The notes: a model not told the origin generated them from the letters alone. A DNA stretch of 7,197 bases from Caulobacteraceae bacterium (GCA_947452665.1 CANGEH010000108.1:1-7197), one strand, 5' to 3'. Shown: positions 1 to 6,575, numbered from the stretch's first letter. Program-made: numbers and translations.

Positions 1-548
1 AGCACATCGGCAAAGGCGCTGCCCTTGGTCTCCATCTCAGTGAGGATATAATTGCAGGTGCCATTGAGGATACCGGCGACGCTGATCACGTCTTCGCCAA
101 CCAGGGCTTCGCGCAGCATCTTAACGGCCGGGGTGCCGCCCATCACGGCCGCCTCAAACAAGAGCGGCACGCCCTTGGCCTCGGCAAGCGCCGCCAAGTG
201 CGCACCATGCGACGCGATCAGGGCCTTATTGGCGGTTACGACCGGCTTACCCATGGCAAGCGCCGCCTCAACGGCGGCCTTTGCCGGACCGTCAGAGCCG
301 CCAATCAGCTCGACAAATAGGTCATTATCGGGCGACTTGGCCAGGGCAACAGGATCGTCAAACCATTGCATGGCCGAGACATCAACGGGCCGGTTCCGCG
401 CGCGAGACCGCGCCGAAATACCCGTGACCACGGCCCGGCCGCCCGCCGGGGCAAAATCCGGCTCAGAATCGAGGAAGCTCAGCAGGCCGCCACCGACGGT
501 TCCAAGCCCCGCAACCCCGATGCGCCAGGTTTTTCGATCTTCACTCAT
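1..548 (-). CDS. hom: Homoserine dehydrogenase, N-terminal 182 codons (cut by window edge)
   Basis: Homoserine dehydrogenase reduces aspartate semialdehyde to homoserine with NAD(P)H, the entry to threonine and methionine synthesis, in the cytoplasm. The reading frame opens at the ATG at 548-546 and stays open to the window edge, so the stop lies outside. Visible motifs are a Rossmann dinucleotide-binding loop GLGTVG (residues 14-19), VVTANKAL (103-110, with the family's conserved lysine at 108), EAAVMGGTP (132-140) and NGTCNYIL (162-169). There is no aspartokinase domain before the Rossmann fold, so this is the monofunctional type; a C-terminal ACT domain, if present, is off the window. The ATG overlaps the TGA of the upstream aminotransferase gene as ATGA, with a weak GGGA at 557-560, so translation is probably coupled. 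Family assignment is secure from these motifs. Confidence 0.95.
   Translation of the reverse strand, partial: MSEDRKTWRIGVAGLGTVGGGLLSFLDSEPDFAPAGGRAVVTGISARSRARNRPVDVSAMQWFDDPVALAKSPDNDLFVELIGGSDGPAKAAVEAALAMGKPVVTANKALIASHGAHLAALAEAKGVPLLFEAAVMGGTPAVKMLREALVGEDVISVAGILNGTCNYILTEMETKGSAFADV
545..548 (-). other. ATGA stop/start overlap coupling aminotransferase to hom
   Basis: The TGA stop of the aminotransferase gene (547-545) and the ATG of hom (548-546) share bases as ATGA. Such 4-base overlaps usually mean translational coupling, and the only ribosome-binding sequence for hom is a weak GGGA at 557-560, inside the upstream gene. Confidence 0.9.
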
Positions 549-1774
549 GTGTAAAGTCCCGGAGCATTGGCCGCCTTGGCGAGGATTTCATCAGCATTGG
601 CGATGAATTTTTTCACATTGCGTGCCGCCTGACGGATGCGGTGTTCGTTTTCAACTAGGCCTATGCGGACAAAGCCCTCGCCATACTCGCCAAACCCGAC
701 ACCGGGGGCAACCGCCACCCCGGCCTCTTCGATCAGGAGCTTGGAAAACAGCATGGAGCCGGCCTCGCGATAGGGTTCCGGAATCTGGGCCCAGGCGAAC
801 ATAGAAGCGGGCGGCGCAGGAATGTCCCAGCCCGCGCCCTTCATCGATTTGACCAGCGTATCGCGGCGGCCCTTATAAATGGCGCGGATCTCGTCGACAC
901 AGTCTTGCGGACCATTGAGCGCCGCAGCCGCCGCAACCTGAATGGGAGTAAAGGCCCCGTAATCTAGATAGGACTTAACCCGCGCCAAGGCGGCGCACAT
1001 GCGGGCATTTCCGACCACCATGCCCACGCGCCAACCGGCCATGGCATAGGTTTTGGACAGGGAATTGATCTCGACGGCAATGTCCTTAGCCCCCTCGACC
1101 TGTAAGATAGAGGGCGGCGGGTTGTTCTCGAAATAGATTTCCGAATAGGCAATGTCGGACAAGACCAGCAGGTCATGCTTTTTCGCCAGGGCAATCACGT
1201 CCTTATAAAAGTCCAGATCAACCCACTGGGCCGTGGGGTTGGACGGATAGCTGACGATCAAGACGCTCGGCGGCGGGGCCGAGTGTTTTACCGCCCGGCT
1301 AATACCTGCCAAATACTCCTCCGGTGACAAGGCTGGCACATGGCGGATAACCCCGCCGGCCATGATGAAGCCATAGGCATGGATCGGATAGGCCGGGTTT
1401 GGACAGATGATGACATCGCCGGGCGCGGTCAGGGCCTGGGCCAGGTTGGCAAAGCCCTCCTTGGACCCAAGCGTGGCAATCACTTCGGTATCGGGGTTCA
1501 GCTTGACGCCGTAGCGGCGGTCATAATAGCCCGCCATGGCCTTGCGCAGGCCGCTAATGCCCTTGGATGCTGAATAGCGACCGGTGCGCGGTGCCCGCGC
1601 CGTCTCAACCAGTTTTTCGATAATGTGCGGCGGGGTCGGCATGTCGGGATTGCCCATGCCAAAATCGATAATGTCAGTGCCTTCTGCCCGAAGCCGCGCC
1701 TTGATACGATTGACTTCTTCGAACACATAGGGCGGCAGGCGGCGGATACGGTGAAACTCAGGAATCTTGGTCAT
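545..1774 (-). CDS. alaC: PLP-dependent class I/II aminotransferase, AlaC-like (409 aa)
   Basis: Fold-type I, pyridoxal-phosphate aminotransferase. The N-terminal RRLPPYVF (11-18), DFGMGNPD (37-44), GSKEG (103-107), SNPTAQ (178-183), SDIAY (206-210) and SLSKTYAMAGWRVG (238-251) closely resemble E. coli AlaC, a glutamate-pyruvate aminotransferase. Lys241 is the expected Schiff-base lysine; Asn179, Asp207, Tyr210, Arg249 and Arg370 occupy the usual cofactor and carboxylate positions. Genes like this are often labelled LL-diaminopimelate aminotransferase; that activity cannot be excluded from sequence alone. The ATG at 1774 is chosen over an upstream in-frame start at 1861 because it has a strong GGAGGGG eight bases before it and gives the family-typical length of about 400 residues beginning just before the conserved region. 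The stop overlaps the hom start (ATGA), so the two are probably one transcript. Expected cytoplasmic role: amino-group transfer in alanine or aspartate-family metabolism. Confidence 0.9.
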   Translation of the reverse strand: MTKIPEFHRIRRLPPYVFEEVNRIKARLRAEGTDIIDFGMGNPDMPTPPHIIEKLVETARAPRTGRYSASKGISGLRKAMAGYYDRRYGVKLNPDTEVIATLGSKEGFANLAQALTAPGDVIICPNPAYPIHAYGFIMAGGVIRHVPALSPEEYLAGISRAVKHSAPPPSVLIVSYPSNPTAQWVDLDFYKDVIALAKKHDLLVLSDIAYSEIYFENNPPPSILQVEGAKDIAVEINSLSKTYAMAGWRVGMVVGNARMCAALARVKSYLDYGAFTPIQVAAAAALNGPQDCVDEIRAIYKGRRDTLVKSMKGAGWDIPAPPASMFAWAQIPEPYREAGSMLFSKLLIEEAGVAVAPGVGFGEYGEGFVRIGLVENEHRIRQAARNVKKFIANADEILAKAANAPGLYT

Positions 1775-1782
1775 GGTCACGG

Positions 1783-1789
1783 CCCCTCC
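1783..1789 (-). promoter_or_regulatory. Ribosome binding site of the aminotransferase gene
   Basis: GGAGGGG on the minus strand, eight bases upstream of the ATG at 1774. It decides the start: the longer in-frame opening at 1861 would place this sequence inside the coding region and add 29 residues unlike the family. Confidence 0.85.
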
Positions 1790-1882
1790 GGGGGGCAAAA
1801 AATCAGTGTCACTCTTATGCGAAAGCCGTCCCATAGCGGGCCGAAGCGATCGCAGGCTCAAGACAGATTTCGCCCCCGGTGC

Positions 1883-2359
1883 CTATTGCGGCGCCGGAGG
1901 CGGCGTAGCTCGCTCACGCAATGCCTTGGCAAAGGCTTCACTGTCTTGCCGGCTCATGGCCGGGGTTGCATCGCCAGGCTTGATCGCAGCCCGCGCCCGC
2001 GCCTTTTTGGCAAAACCTTCTGCATCGAACAGAGAGGCGGGGTTGGCCTCAGCCATGGTTTCGATCACAGACTTATCGCGCAGCGTAATGACAACCGCCT
2101 TGCGCCATTCGCCGGGGCCACGCACATCGGTAGGCGCAGCTGGGATATTGGCGAAACGCGGAAAGGCCAGATTGGCGCGGGCGGCCGATGTGACATCCCC
2201 GGCAATCGGCGAAGTGGCATCGACGGGCTTGGTCTCAAACGGGCTAAGCTGCGCACAGCCAACCGCCATGGCCGACAGCCCCACAATCAGGGCGCCGCTA
2301 AAAAACCGGCTTGGTTGCAAACAATGTGCCCAGGGCATGAAAAACCAGACGTTCAACAC
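1883..2359 (-). CDS. Predicted small lipoprotein of unknown function (158 aa)
   Basis: I do not recognise a named family. Residues 19-34 form a hydrophobic segment preceded by basic Arg18, and the segment runs into AVGC with Cys35, which fits a lipoprotein signal with signal peptidase II cleavage before the cysteine. Ala at -3 is a less usual lipobox residue. Residue +2 is Ala rather than Asp, so outer-membrane sorting is more likely than inner-membrane retention. The mature part would be about 124 residues: a Pro/Ala-rich linker, the segment FPRFANIPAAPTDVR (66-80), then charged, probably helical sequence ending in a Pro-rich tail. The longest opening starts with GTG at 2359; an ATG at 2338 (residue 8) is an alternative, and neither has a good ribosome binding site. 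It lies 108 bp upstream of the aminotransferase start, same strand, so co-transcription with the amino-acid genes is possible. Confidence 0.7.
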   Translation of the reverse strand: MLNVWFFMPWAHCLQPSRFFSGALIVGLSAMAVGCAQLSPFETKPVDATSPIAGDVTSAARANLAFPRFANIPAAPTDVRGPGEWRKAVVITLRDKSVIETMAEANPASLFDAEGFAKKARARAAIKPGDATPAMSRQDSEAFAKALRERATPPPAPQ

Positions 2360-2467
2360 TCTATCTTTCTATGGTCTTATGCGATGATGAACCAAAGCGA
2401 AAGTGCGTCCATCTCTGAATAGTCATTCGGGCGAAAGATTGGACCATGATTGGGAGGAGAAACAGGC
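2360..2467. promoter_or_regulatory. Divergent intergenic region between lipoprotein gene and phaC
   Basis: This 108-bp gap separates two genes read in opposite directions, so it should hold both promoters and any shared operator. I see no convincing -35/-10 pair on either strand and no clear operator palindrome. The only definite element is the phaC ribosome binding site at its right end. The assignment rests on gene orientation. Confidence 0.45.
2453..2458 (+). promoter_or_regulatory. Ribosome binding site of phaC
   Basis: GGAGGA nine bases before the ATG at 2468. It excludes the in-frame TTG at 2450, because the Shine-Dalgarno sequence would then lie inside the coding region, and it excludes the out-of-frame ATG at 2446. 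Confidence 0.9.
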
Positions 2468-2638
2468 ATGGCTCTCGAGGTAAAACCCGCAAAAGGTGCA
2501 AAGCCTGCCAAGGCAAAACCCAAGTCTGCCAAGGCTCTGGCGGATACCAAGGACCTGACGGGCGCAAAAAAATCGGCCAAGGCCGCCAAGCCGAGCAAGA
2601 CCAAGTCCGCCAAGCCCAAATCGGCCAAGCTTAAGATG
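2468..2638 (+). other. Lysine-rich low-complexity N-terminal tail of PhaC
   Basis: This encodes residues 1-57 of PhaC: 18 lysines, 3 acidic residues, and repeated short AK, PK and SAK units (for example AKPKSAK at 16-22 and KPKSAK at 49-54). The composition resembles histone H1-like bacterial tails. It precedes the first segment with ordinary globular composition, at about residue 76. It lies downstream of a strong ribosome binding site and within the open frame, so it should be translated. Confidence 0.85.
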
Positions 2639-4513
2639 GCAAGCCCCGATCCAGCCCAGACGACCGCGCAGACCGCGCCGCCGCCGCAAAACCTTGGGCA
2701 TGATTCGAGCATATTGACCGATGCGACCGCCATGTTGAGTGATGCCCAGCGCAAGGCCTTGGAAAGCTTGTCCATGAACCTGGCCAAGGCCGCCATGACG
2801 GCACAGGGCGCGATCGCCGAAGCGGCCCTGCAACAGGCCGAGCAGTCGCCCACGCTTAATCCAGACCCCTTCCATGTCACACCAGCCCTGACCGAGGTGT
2901 TTGGCAAGTTGGCCTCGCAACCTGACCGGCTGATGCGCGCCCAGGCCGATCTTTACAGCCGCTATGCCGATCTGTGGCAGGCCACAACCCGGCGCATGAC
3001 CGAGCAGGCTAGTGACCCTGTCATCAAGCCCGCTGCCGGTGACAAACGGTTCAATGATCCAGACTGGACCGAAAATCCCGCCTTTGATGCGATTAAGCAG
3101 TCCTATCTTCTGACCTCTAACTGGCTCAATGACCTAGTGTCGAATGTCGAGGATGTCGATCCGACCACCAAGCGCCGCGTCGAGTTCTTCATGAAGATGA
3201 TGACGGACGCCATTTCACCGACTAATTTCTTAATGTCCAATCCCGCAGCTTTACGCGAACTGGTCGAGAGCCGCGGCGATAGTCTGGTCAAGGGCATGGA
3301 GCATTTTGCCGCCGACCTGGCCCGCGGCGGCGGCAAGCTGGCCATCAGCCAGACGGATGCGGAACAGTTTGTCGTTGGCGAGAATGTGGCCACTGCGCCG
3401 GGCAAGGTGGTTTATCAAAACGATATCCTGCAGCTCTTGCAATTTTCGCCCACGACCAAGACGGTTTACGAGATCCCGCTGCTGATCTTCCCGCCCTGGA
3501 TCAACAAGTTCTATATTATGGATCTGCGGCCCGAAAATTCCTTGATCCGCTGGCTGACCGGCCAGGGCTTTACTGTGTTTGTTGCAAGCTGGGTCAATCC
3601 GGACGCCAAACTGGCCCAGAAATCCTTCGAAGACTATATGTATCAGGGCATTTATGACGCCACCGCCCAGGTGATGAAACAGTGCCAGACCGAGACGGTG
3701 AATGTGGTCGGCTATTGCATTGGCGGTACACTTCTCGCCTGTACCTTGGCCCATATGGCAGCCACCGGCGACAAACGCATCAATGCCGCCACCACATTTG
3801 CCGCCCAACAGGACTTTACCGAGGCAGGCGATCTTAGCCTGTTTACCGACGAGGCCTGGCTGCAAGATATTGAAAGCCGCATTGATCAGGCCGGCGGAGT
3901 CCTGTCTGGCCAGTCCATGGCCGATACGTTTAATTCCCTGCGCTCCAATGACCTGATCTGGAGCTTTTTCGTCAGCAATTATCTGATGGGCAAGGACCCC
4001 AAGCCGTTTGACCTTCTGTTCTGGAACTCCGACCAGACCCGCATGCCCAAGACCTTGCACATGTTCTATCTGCGCAACTTCTATAAGGACAATCTGTTAT
4101 CCAAGGGCGAACTGGTTTTGGGCGGCGAGACCCTGGACATGAGCAAGATCAAGATACCGGTCTATGTCCAGTCGTCCAAGGACGATCACATTGTGCCCTA
4201 TCGCTCGGCCTATCGCGGGGCGAGGCTCTATGGCGGTCAAACCACCTTTACCATGGCCGGATCAGGCCATATTGCCGGGGTGATTAATCCGCCCTCTGCG
4301 AAAAAGTATCAGCACTGGACCAATGCCAACCTGCCCGAGCGCGTTGAAGACTGGATTGGCGGCGCGACCGAGCATCCCGGTTCATGGTGGGACCACTGGG
4401 CGGGCTGGCTTTCAGAAAAATCGGGCGCTCAAGTGCCTGCGCGTGACCCGGCCAAGGGGCCGCTCAAGCCGATTGAGGATGCGCCGGGATCGTTCGTAAA
4501 GGTCCGCAGCTAG
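2468..4513 (+). CDS. phaC: Class I poly(3-hydroxyalkanoate) synthase PhaC (681 aa)
   Basis: PHA synthase polymerises (R)-3-hydroxyacyl-CoA into polyester on the surface of cytoplasmic storage granules, releasing CoA. The catalytic domain is an alpha/beta hydrolase with the PHA synthase lipase-like box GYCIGG (415-420, nucleophile Cys417), catalytic Asp573 in KDDHIVPY (571-578) and His601 in GSGHIAGVINPP (598-609). PPWINKFYIMDL (342-353) and FVASWVNPD (371-379) are typical of the family, and the length plus the PhaC_N-type region before residue about 335 indicate class I, which works without a PhaE or PhaR partner. At 681 residues it is longer than the 589 of the Cupriavidus enzyme; the extra length is mainly an N-terminal tail, residues 1-57, with 18 Lys and only 3 acidic residues in Ala/Lys/Pro/Ser-rich repeats such as KSAK. 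No phaA, phaB, phasin or depolymerase gene is adjacent in the window. It is convergent with argC. Confidence 0.97.
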   Translation: MALEVKPAKGAKPAKAKPKSAKALADTKDLTGAKKSAKAAKPSKTKSAKPKSAKLKMASPDPAQTTAQTAPPPQNLGHDSSILTDATAMLSDAQRKALESLSMNLAKAAMTAQGAIAEAALQQAEQSPTLNPDPFHVTPALTEVFGKLASQPDRLMRAQADLYSRYADLWQATTRRMTEQASDPVIKPAAGDKRFNDPDWTENPAFDAIKQSYLLTSNWLNDLVSNVEDVDPTTKRRVEFFMKMMTDAISPTNFLMSNPAALRELVESRGDSLVKGMEHFAADLARGGGKLAISQTDAEQFVVGENVATAPGKVVYQNDILQLLQFSPTTKTVYEIPLLIFPPWINKFYIMDLRPENSLIRWLTGQGFTVFVASWVNPDAKLAQKSFEDYMYQGIYDATAQVMKQCQTETVNVVGYCIGGTLLACTLAHMAATGDKRINAATTFAAQQDFTEAGDLSLFTDEAWLQDIESRIDQAGGVLSGQSMADTFNSLRSNDLIWSFFVSNYLMGKDPKPFDLLFWNSDQTRMPKTLHMFYLRNFYKDNLLSKGELVLGGETLDMSKIKIPVYVQSSKDDHIVPYRSAYRGARLYGGQTTFTMAGSGHIAGVINPPSAKKYQHWTNANLPERVEDWIGGATEHPGSWWDHWAGWLSEKSGAQVPARDPAKGPLKPIEDAPGSFVKVRS

Positions 4514-4523
4514 AGGCCCCCTC

Positions 4524-4612
4524 CACCGCTTCGCGGTCCCCCTCCCCCAAGGGGGGAGGATTTAGAACAGCGTTCATCTTCCCCCCTTGGGGGAAGTACC
4601 CGCGATAGCGGC
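4524..4612. repeat. REP-like pair: two inverted copies of a double-hairpin repeat
   Basis: The gap between the phaC and argC stops holds two similar units facing each other. Copy 1 (plus sense, 4525-4559) has a small hairpin ACCGC-TTC-GCGGT (4525-4537) and a perfect 8-bp stem CCTCCCCC/GGGGGAGG (4541-4559, 3-base loop). Copy 2 has a stem CTTCCCCC/GGGGGAAG (4578-4596, 3-base loop) and then CCGC-GATA-GCGG (4600-4611). Read on the minus strand, copy 2 repeats copy 1's order and most of its bases, including the shared CCCCCAAGGGGGGA core. This is the form of a REP/BIME-type intergenic element. It sits between convergent genes and may also stall transcription from either side, though neither stem has a good U-tract. 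Confidence 0.75.
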
Positions 4613-4627
4613 GGCCGCGGCGGCCGC
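4611..4627. repeat. Tandem GCGGCCGC palindromes at the end of argC
   Basis: Two perfect 8-bp palindromes GCGGCCGC (4611-4618 and 4620-4627) separated by one G; the right one touches the argC stop codon (4629-4627). The flanks AGCGGC (4607-4612) and GCCGCT (4623-4628) can also pair. It directly adjoins the inverted repeat pair and could be its outer end or a further folded element. Confidence 0.55.
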
Positions 4628-5577
4628 TAGATCAAGCCTTCGCCCTCATCCAAACCCAGCATCAGGTTCAAGTTCTGCACCGCCGCGCCAGACGCGCCCT
4701 TGCCAAGATTGTCGAGCAGGGCCACAAGCCGCGCCTGACCCTTGGCGGCATTGCCAAACACATAGAGCTTCATCTGGTTGGTGCCATTCAAGCCTTCAGG
4801 ATCGAGGGTTTTGACCGCCTGCGCTTCTTGCAAAGACGACACCTTAACAAACCGCGCCCCGGCATAGGCCGACGCCAGGGCTTCATGCAATTGCGACAAG
4901 GTCGGCAGGCCCGGCATGGCCCAAAGCTGGAGCGGCACCTCGACAATCATGCCCTGGGCATAGCGACCCACGGCTGGGCTAAACAAGGGCCGACCAGCAA
5001 GACCCGCATGCACCTGCATCTCATCGACATGCTTGTGCTCTAGGCCCATGGCATAGATGCGATAGGCATCGCGGGTAAAGCTCGTGGACGCCTCGTCCTC
5101 GAACTCAGCAATCATGGCCTTGCCGCCGCCGCTATAGCCCGAGACTGCATTGACCGTCACAGGCCAATCGACCGGGACCAGTCCCGCCTCGATCAGGGGC
5201 CGCATCAAGCCGATAAGGCCGGTGGGATAACAGCCAGGATTGGAGACCCGCATAGCCGTCGCTATGGCCTGACCTTGGCCAGCCTTCATCTCGGCAAAGC
5301 CATAGGTCCAGTCGGACGCCGTGCGATAGGCGGTCGAGGCATCAATCACCCGGGTCTTGGCATTGTCGATCATGCCCACAGCCTCGCGCGCCGCGTCATC
5401 GGGCAGGCACAAGATCACCGCATCGGCCCGGTTCAGCGCTTCGCGCCGAGCACCCAGATCCTTACGATGCGCCTCACTCAAGGAAATCAAGTACAGGTCG
5501 GTTCGGCCCGCAAGGCGCGCACGGATCTGCAGGCCAGTGGTTCCAACTTCGCCGTCAATGAATACCTGATGGGTCAT
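4627..5577 (-). CDS. argC: N-acetyl-gamma-glutamyl-phosphate reductase, short type (316 aa)
   Basis: ArgC reduces N-acetylglutamyl phosphate to N-acetylglutamate semialdehyde with NADPH, the third step of arginine synthesis, in the cytoplasm. The N-terminus carries the dinucleotide-binding pattern in IDGEVGTTGLQ (7-17, glycines 9, 12 and 15). The catalytic cysteine is Cys116 in SNPGCYPTG (112-120), followed by SGYSGGGK (146-153) and LEHKHVDEM (179-187), whose His183 is the likely second catalytic residue. At 316 residues it is the shorter ArgC type, against 334 in E. coli. The ATG at 5577 is preceded by AAGGGA seven bases upstream and opens directly into the Rossmann strand, so the start is firm. 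It faces phaC across a repeat-filled gap. Upstream lies a foreign-looking sulfotransferase gene and then rpsI, which I recall as a common near neighbour of argC in alphaproteobacteria. Confidence 0.95.
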   Translation of the reverse strand: MTHQVFIDGEVGTTGLQIRARLAGRTDLYLISLSEAHRKDLGARREALNRADAVILCLPDDAAREAVGMIDNAKTRVIDASTAYRTASDWTYGFAEMKAGQGQAIATAMRVSNPGCYPTGLIGLMRPLIEAGLVPVDWPVTVNAVSGYSGGGKAMIAEFEDEASTSFTRDAYRIYAMGLEHKHVDEMQVHAGLAGRPLFSPAVGRYAQGMIVEVPLQLWAMPGLPTLSQLHEALASAYAGARFVKVSSLQEAQAVKTLDPEGLNGTNQMKLYVFGNAAKGQARLVALLDNLGKGASGAAVQNLNLMLGLDEGEGLI

Positions 5578-5751
5578 GCCTTGATCCCTTAAAACTAGAG
5601 TGAGCCGCCCCGGCCTAGGCCCGGCAGCCGCAGGATCGCTGGATTAGCTCAAATGCGAAATTCCATACATCGCTATTTTTCCAAGACGAGGCACCCGGCA
5701 CAAAGCGCTACTGATATTTTAAGCGCGATCCGATTGGACTTATTTTCTTTA
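5578..5751 (-). other. argC leader / sulfotransferase 3' intergenic region
   Basis: This 174-bp gap contains a GC-rich block at about 5601-5642 with a perfect 10-bp palindrome GGCCTAGGCC (5612-5621), then AT-richer sequence toward the sulfotransferase stop. The palindrome is a possible operator or hairpin in the argC leader, but nothing ties it to a known regulator. Because a terminator follows rpsI, an argC promoter may lie here or further upstream; I cannot point to clear -35/-10 boxes. Confidence 0.4.
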
Positions 5752-6405
5752 TCAAAAACCGTAGCGCTCTCCAGGCCCCGTGAGCGGAAAATTTCGTTCA
5801 AACCATGCAATATCGTCGCGATACCGTTCTGCAATCCTGAGGATGTCTGAGGAGCAAAACACAGGCTCAGTGTCGTTTGACCGTGCCTGTGATGTAACGT
5901 TTCGCCTTGATTCAATAGGAATTGGAGGCAGACCCAGCGAACTGGCGACCCGATCCATATCTTCGGTATGGCATATTTCAATACTGGTATCGATTGCGCC
6001 GCTGGCGTTTTTCAAAAAATCGATAATCGATACGTTATGGTTGTCGAACTGACGCCGAGCATCCGCAGTATCTGGCAAGAACTCGTCTAAAAATCGCGTT
6101 GGATTTTCGATCAGGTGGGCCAAATCTGGACGAACGGTCCGTACATAATGAAATTCCGACAGAACACGCCTGATGGGATGCCGAACAAGGGCAACAATCC
6201 GAAAATCAGATGACACAGGCCAACCCGCCTTTTGCAGCTCCATCCATGTCATGTGTTGCGGGGAGTGGCCATTCACCAGGACCGACCCATCACCCGCAAA
6301 CAAGAAGGGCGGATCATTATGTTCTGAAAGAAAGTGACTTAAAGTGTCGCCTCCGCACTTGGGGATATGGATCAACAACAACCGGTTGCGAAGGAAAATG
6401 GGCAT
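5752..6405 (-). CDS. Sulfotransferase-family protein (217 aa)
   Basis: Predicted to transfer sulfate from PAPS to an acceptor that cannot be read from sequence; possible acceptors include surface polysaccharide, lipid or a small metabolite. The signature is a 5'-phosphosulfate loop IHIPKCGGDTL (residues 12-22 from the chosen start), after a short strand, and a 3'-phosphate-binding segment ALVRHPIRRVLSEFHY (72-87) with the conserved Arg75 and Ser83. Both fit the Sulfotransfer_2-like group. There is no signal peptide or membrane segment, so it should be cytoplasmic. The ATG at 6405 is preferred; a TTG at 6417 would add four residues but sits directly against the only Shine-Dalgarno-like sequence (AGGTAGGG). 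GC is about 45-55% in sampled blocks, against 62-66% in argC, and the leader is far more AT-rich. This, plus its place between rpsI and argC, suggests acquisition by transfer. The frame is intact. Confidence 0.85.
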   Translation of the reverse strand: MPIFLRNRLLLIHIPKCGGDTLSHFLSEHNDPPFLFAGDGSVLVNGHSPQHMTWMELQKAGWPVSSDFRIVALVRHPIRRVLSEFHYVRTVRPDLAHLIENPTRFLDEFLPDTADARRQFDNHNVSIIDFLKNASGAIDTSIEICHTEDMDRVASSLGLPPIPIESRRNVTSQARSNDTEPVFCSSDILRIAERYRDDIAWFERNFPLTGPGERYGF

Positions 6406-6480
6406 ATTATAGTGCAACCCTACCTTTGTTCATTGTCCTATAAAGTAATTTTCAGACCATAAACCGATGTCGCAAAAAAT

Positions 6481-6570
6481 AACTATAAAAACCATCAATA
6501 TCAAAGAAAAATTTTAAACAATTCGAAAACCATTATTTATAATTATTACAAAAATCAATAATATTAGCAT
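6481..6570. other. Extreme AT-rich block upstream of the sulfotransferase gene
   Basis: Counting bases directly gives 15 G or C in 90 (17%), in a window whose genes are above 60% GC; the wider block 6421-6580 has 38 in 160 (24%). It contains runs of A and T and ends abruptly at about 6574. Such DNA is typical of transferred regions and of sites bound by xenogeneic silencers; the binding role is inference. Confidence 0.8.
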
Positions 6571-6575
6571 CAAAC

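Noticed and set aside
52..606. 184-codon plus-strand frame opposite hom
   Set aside because: Shadow of the homoserine dehydrogenase gene; Ser/Ala/Pro-rich composition typical of antisense reading.
1775..1861. 29-residue N-terminal extension of the aminotransferase from an in-frame start at 1861
   Set aside because: A strong GGAGGGG lies inside the extension, eight bases before the ATG at 1774, and the family's sequence begins near that ATG.
1625..2422. 265-codon plus-strand frame across the aminotransferase and lipoprotein genes
   Set aside because: Antisense to a clear aminotransferase and a plausible lipoprotein; no family motif or ribosome binding site.
2450..2467. Six-residue extension of PhaC from a TTG at 2450
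   Set aside because: It would encode the ribosome binding site itself; the ATG at 2468 has ideal spacing.
2446..2634. 62-codon open frame overlapping the phaC start
   Set aside because: Out of frame with phaC, without its own ribosome binding site, and an echo of the lysine-rich coding repeat.
2377..2920. Antisense frames of 165-176 codons across the phaC 5' end
   Set aside because: Their repetitive composition is the complement of the PhaC tail and N-terminal region, with no start signal or recognisable domain.
3251..4060. 269-codon open frame antisense to phaC
   Set aside because: Fully opposite the conserved catalytic domain of phaC; long antisense frames are common in GC-rich DNA and no family motif is seen.
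5705..5726. Possible terminator GCGCT/AGCGC with a 12-base loop after the sulfotransferase stop
   Set aside because: Only five base pairs, a long loop and just TTT following on the minus strand; too weak to call.
5673..5981. 102-codon minus-strand frame overlapping the 3' end of the sulfotransferase gene
   Set aside because: Different frame of the same strand with no domain or ribosome binding site. I also considered a frameshifted sulfotransferase, but the 217-residue frame ends normally and is a plausible full length.
6405..6410. TATAAT directly upstream of the sulfotransferase ATG
   Set aside because: It adjoins the start codon, leaving no room for a leader with the AGGTAGGG sequence, and has no -35 partner at 16-18 bases; likely chance in AT-rich DNA.
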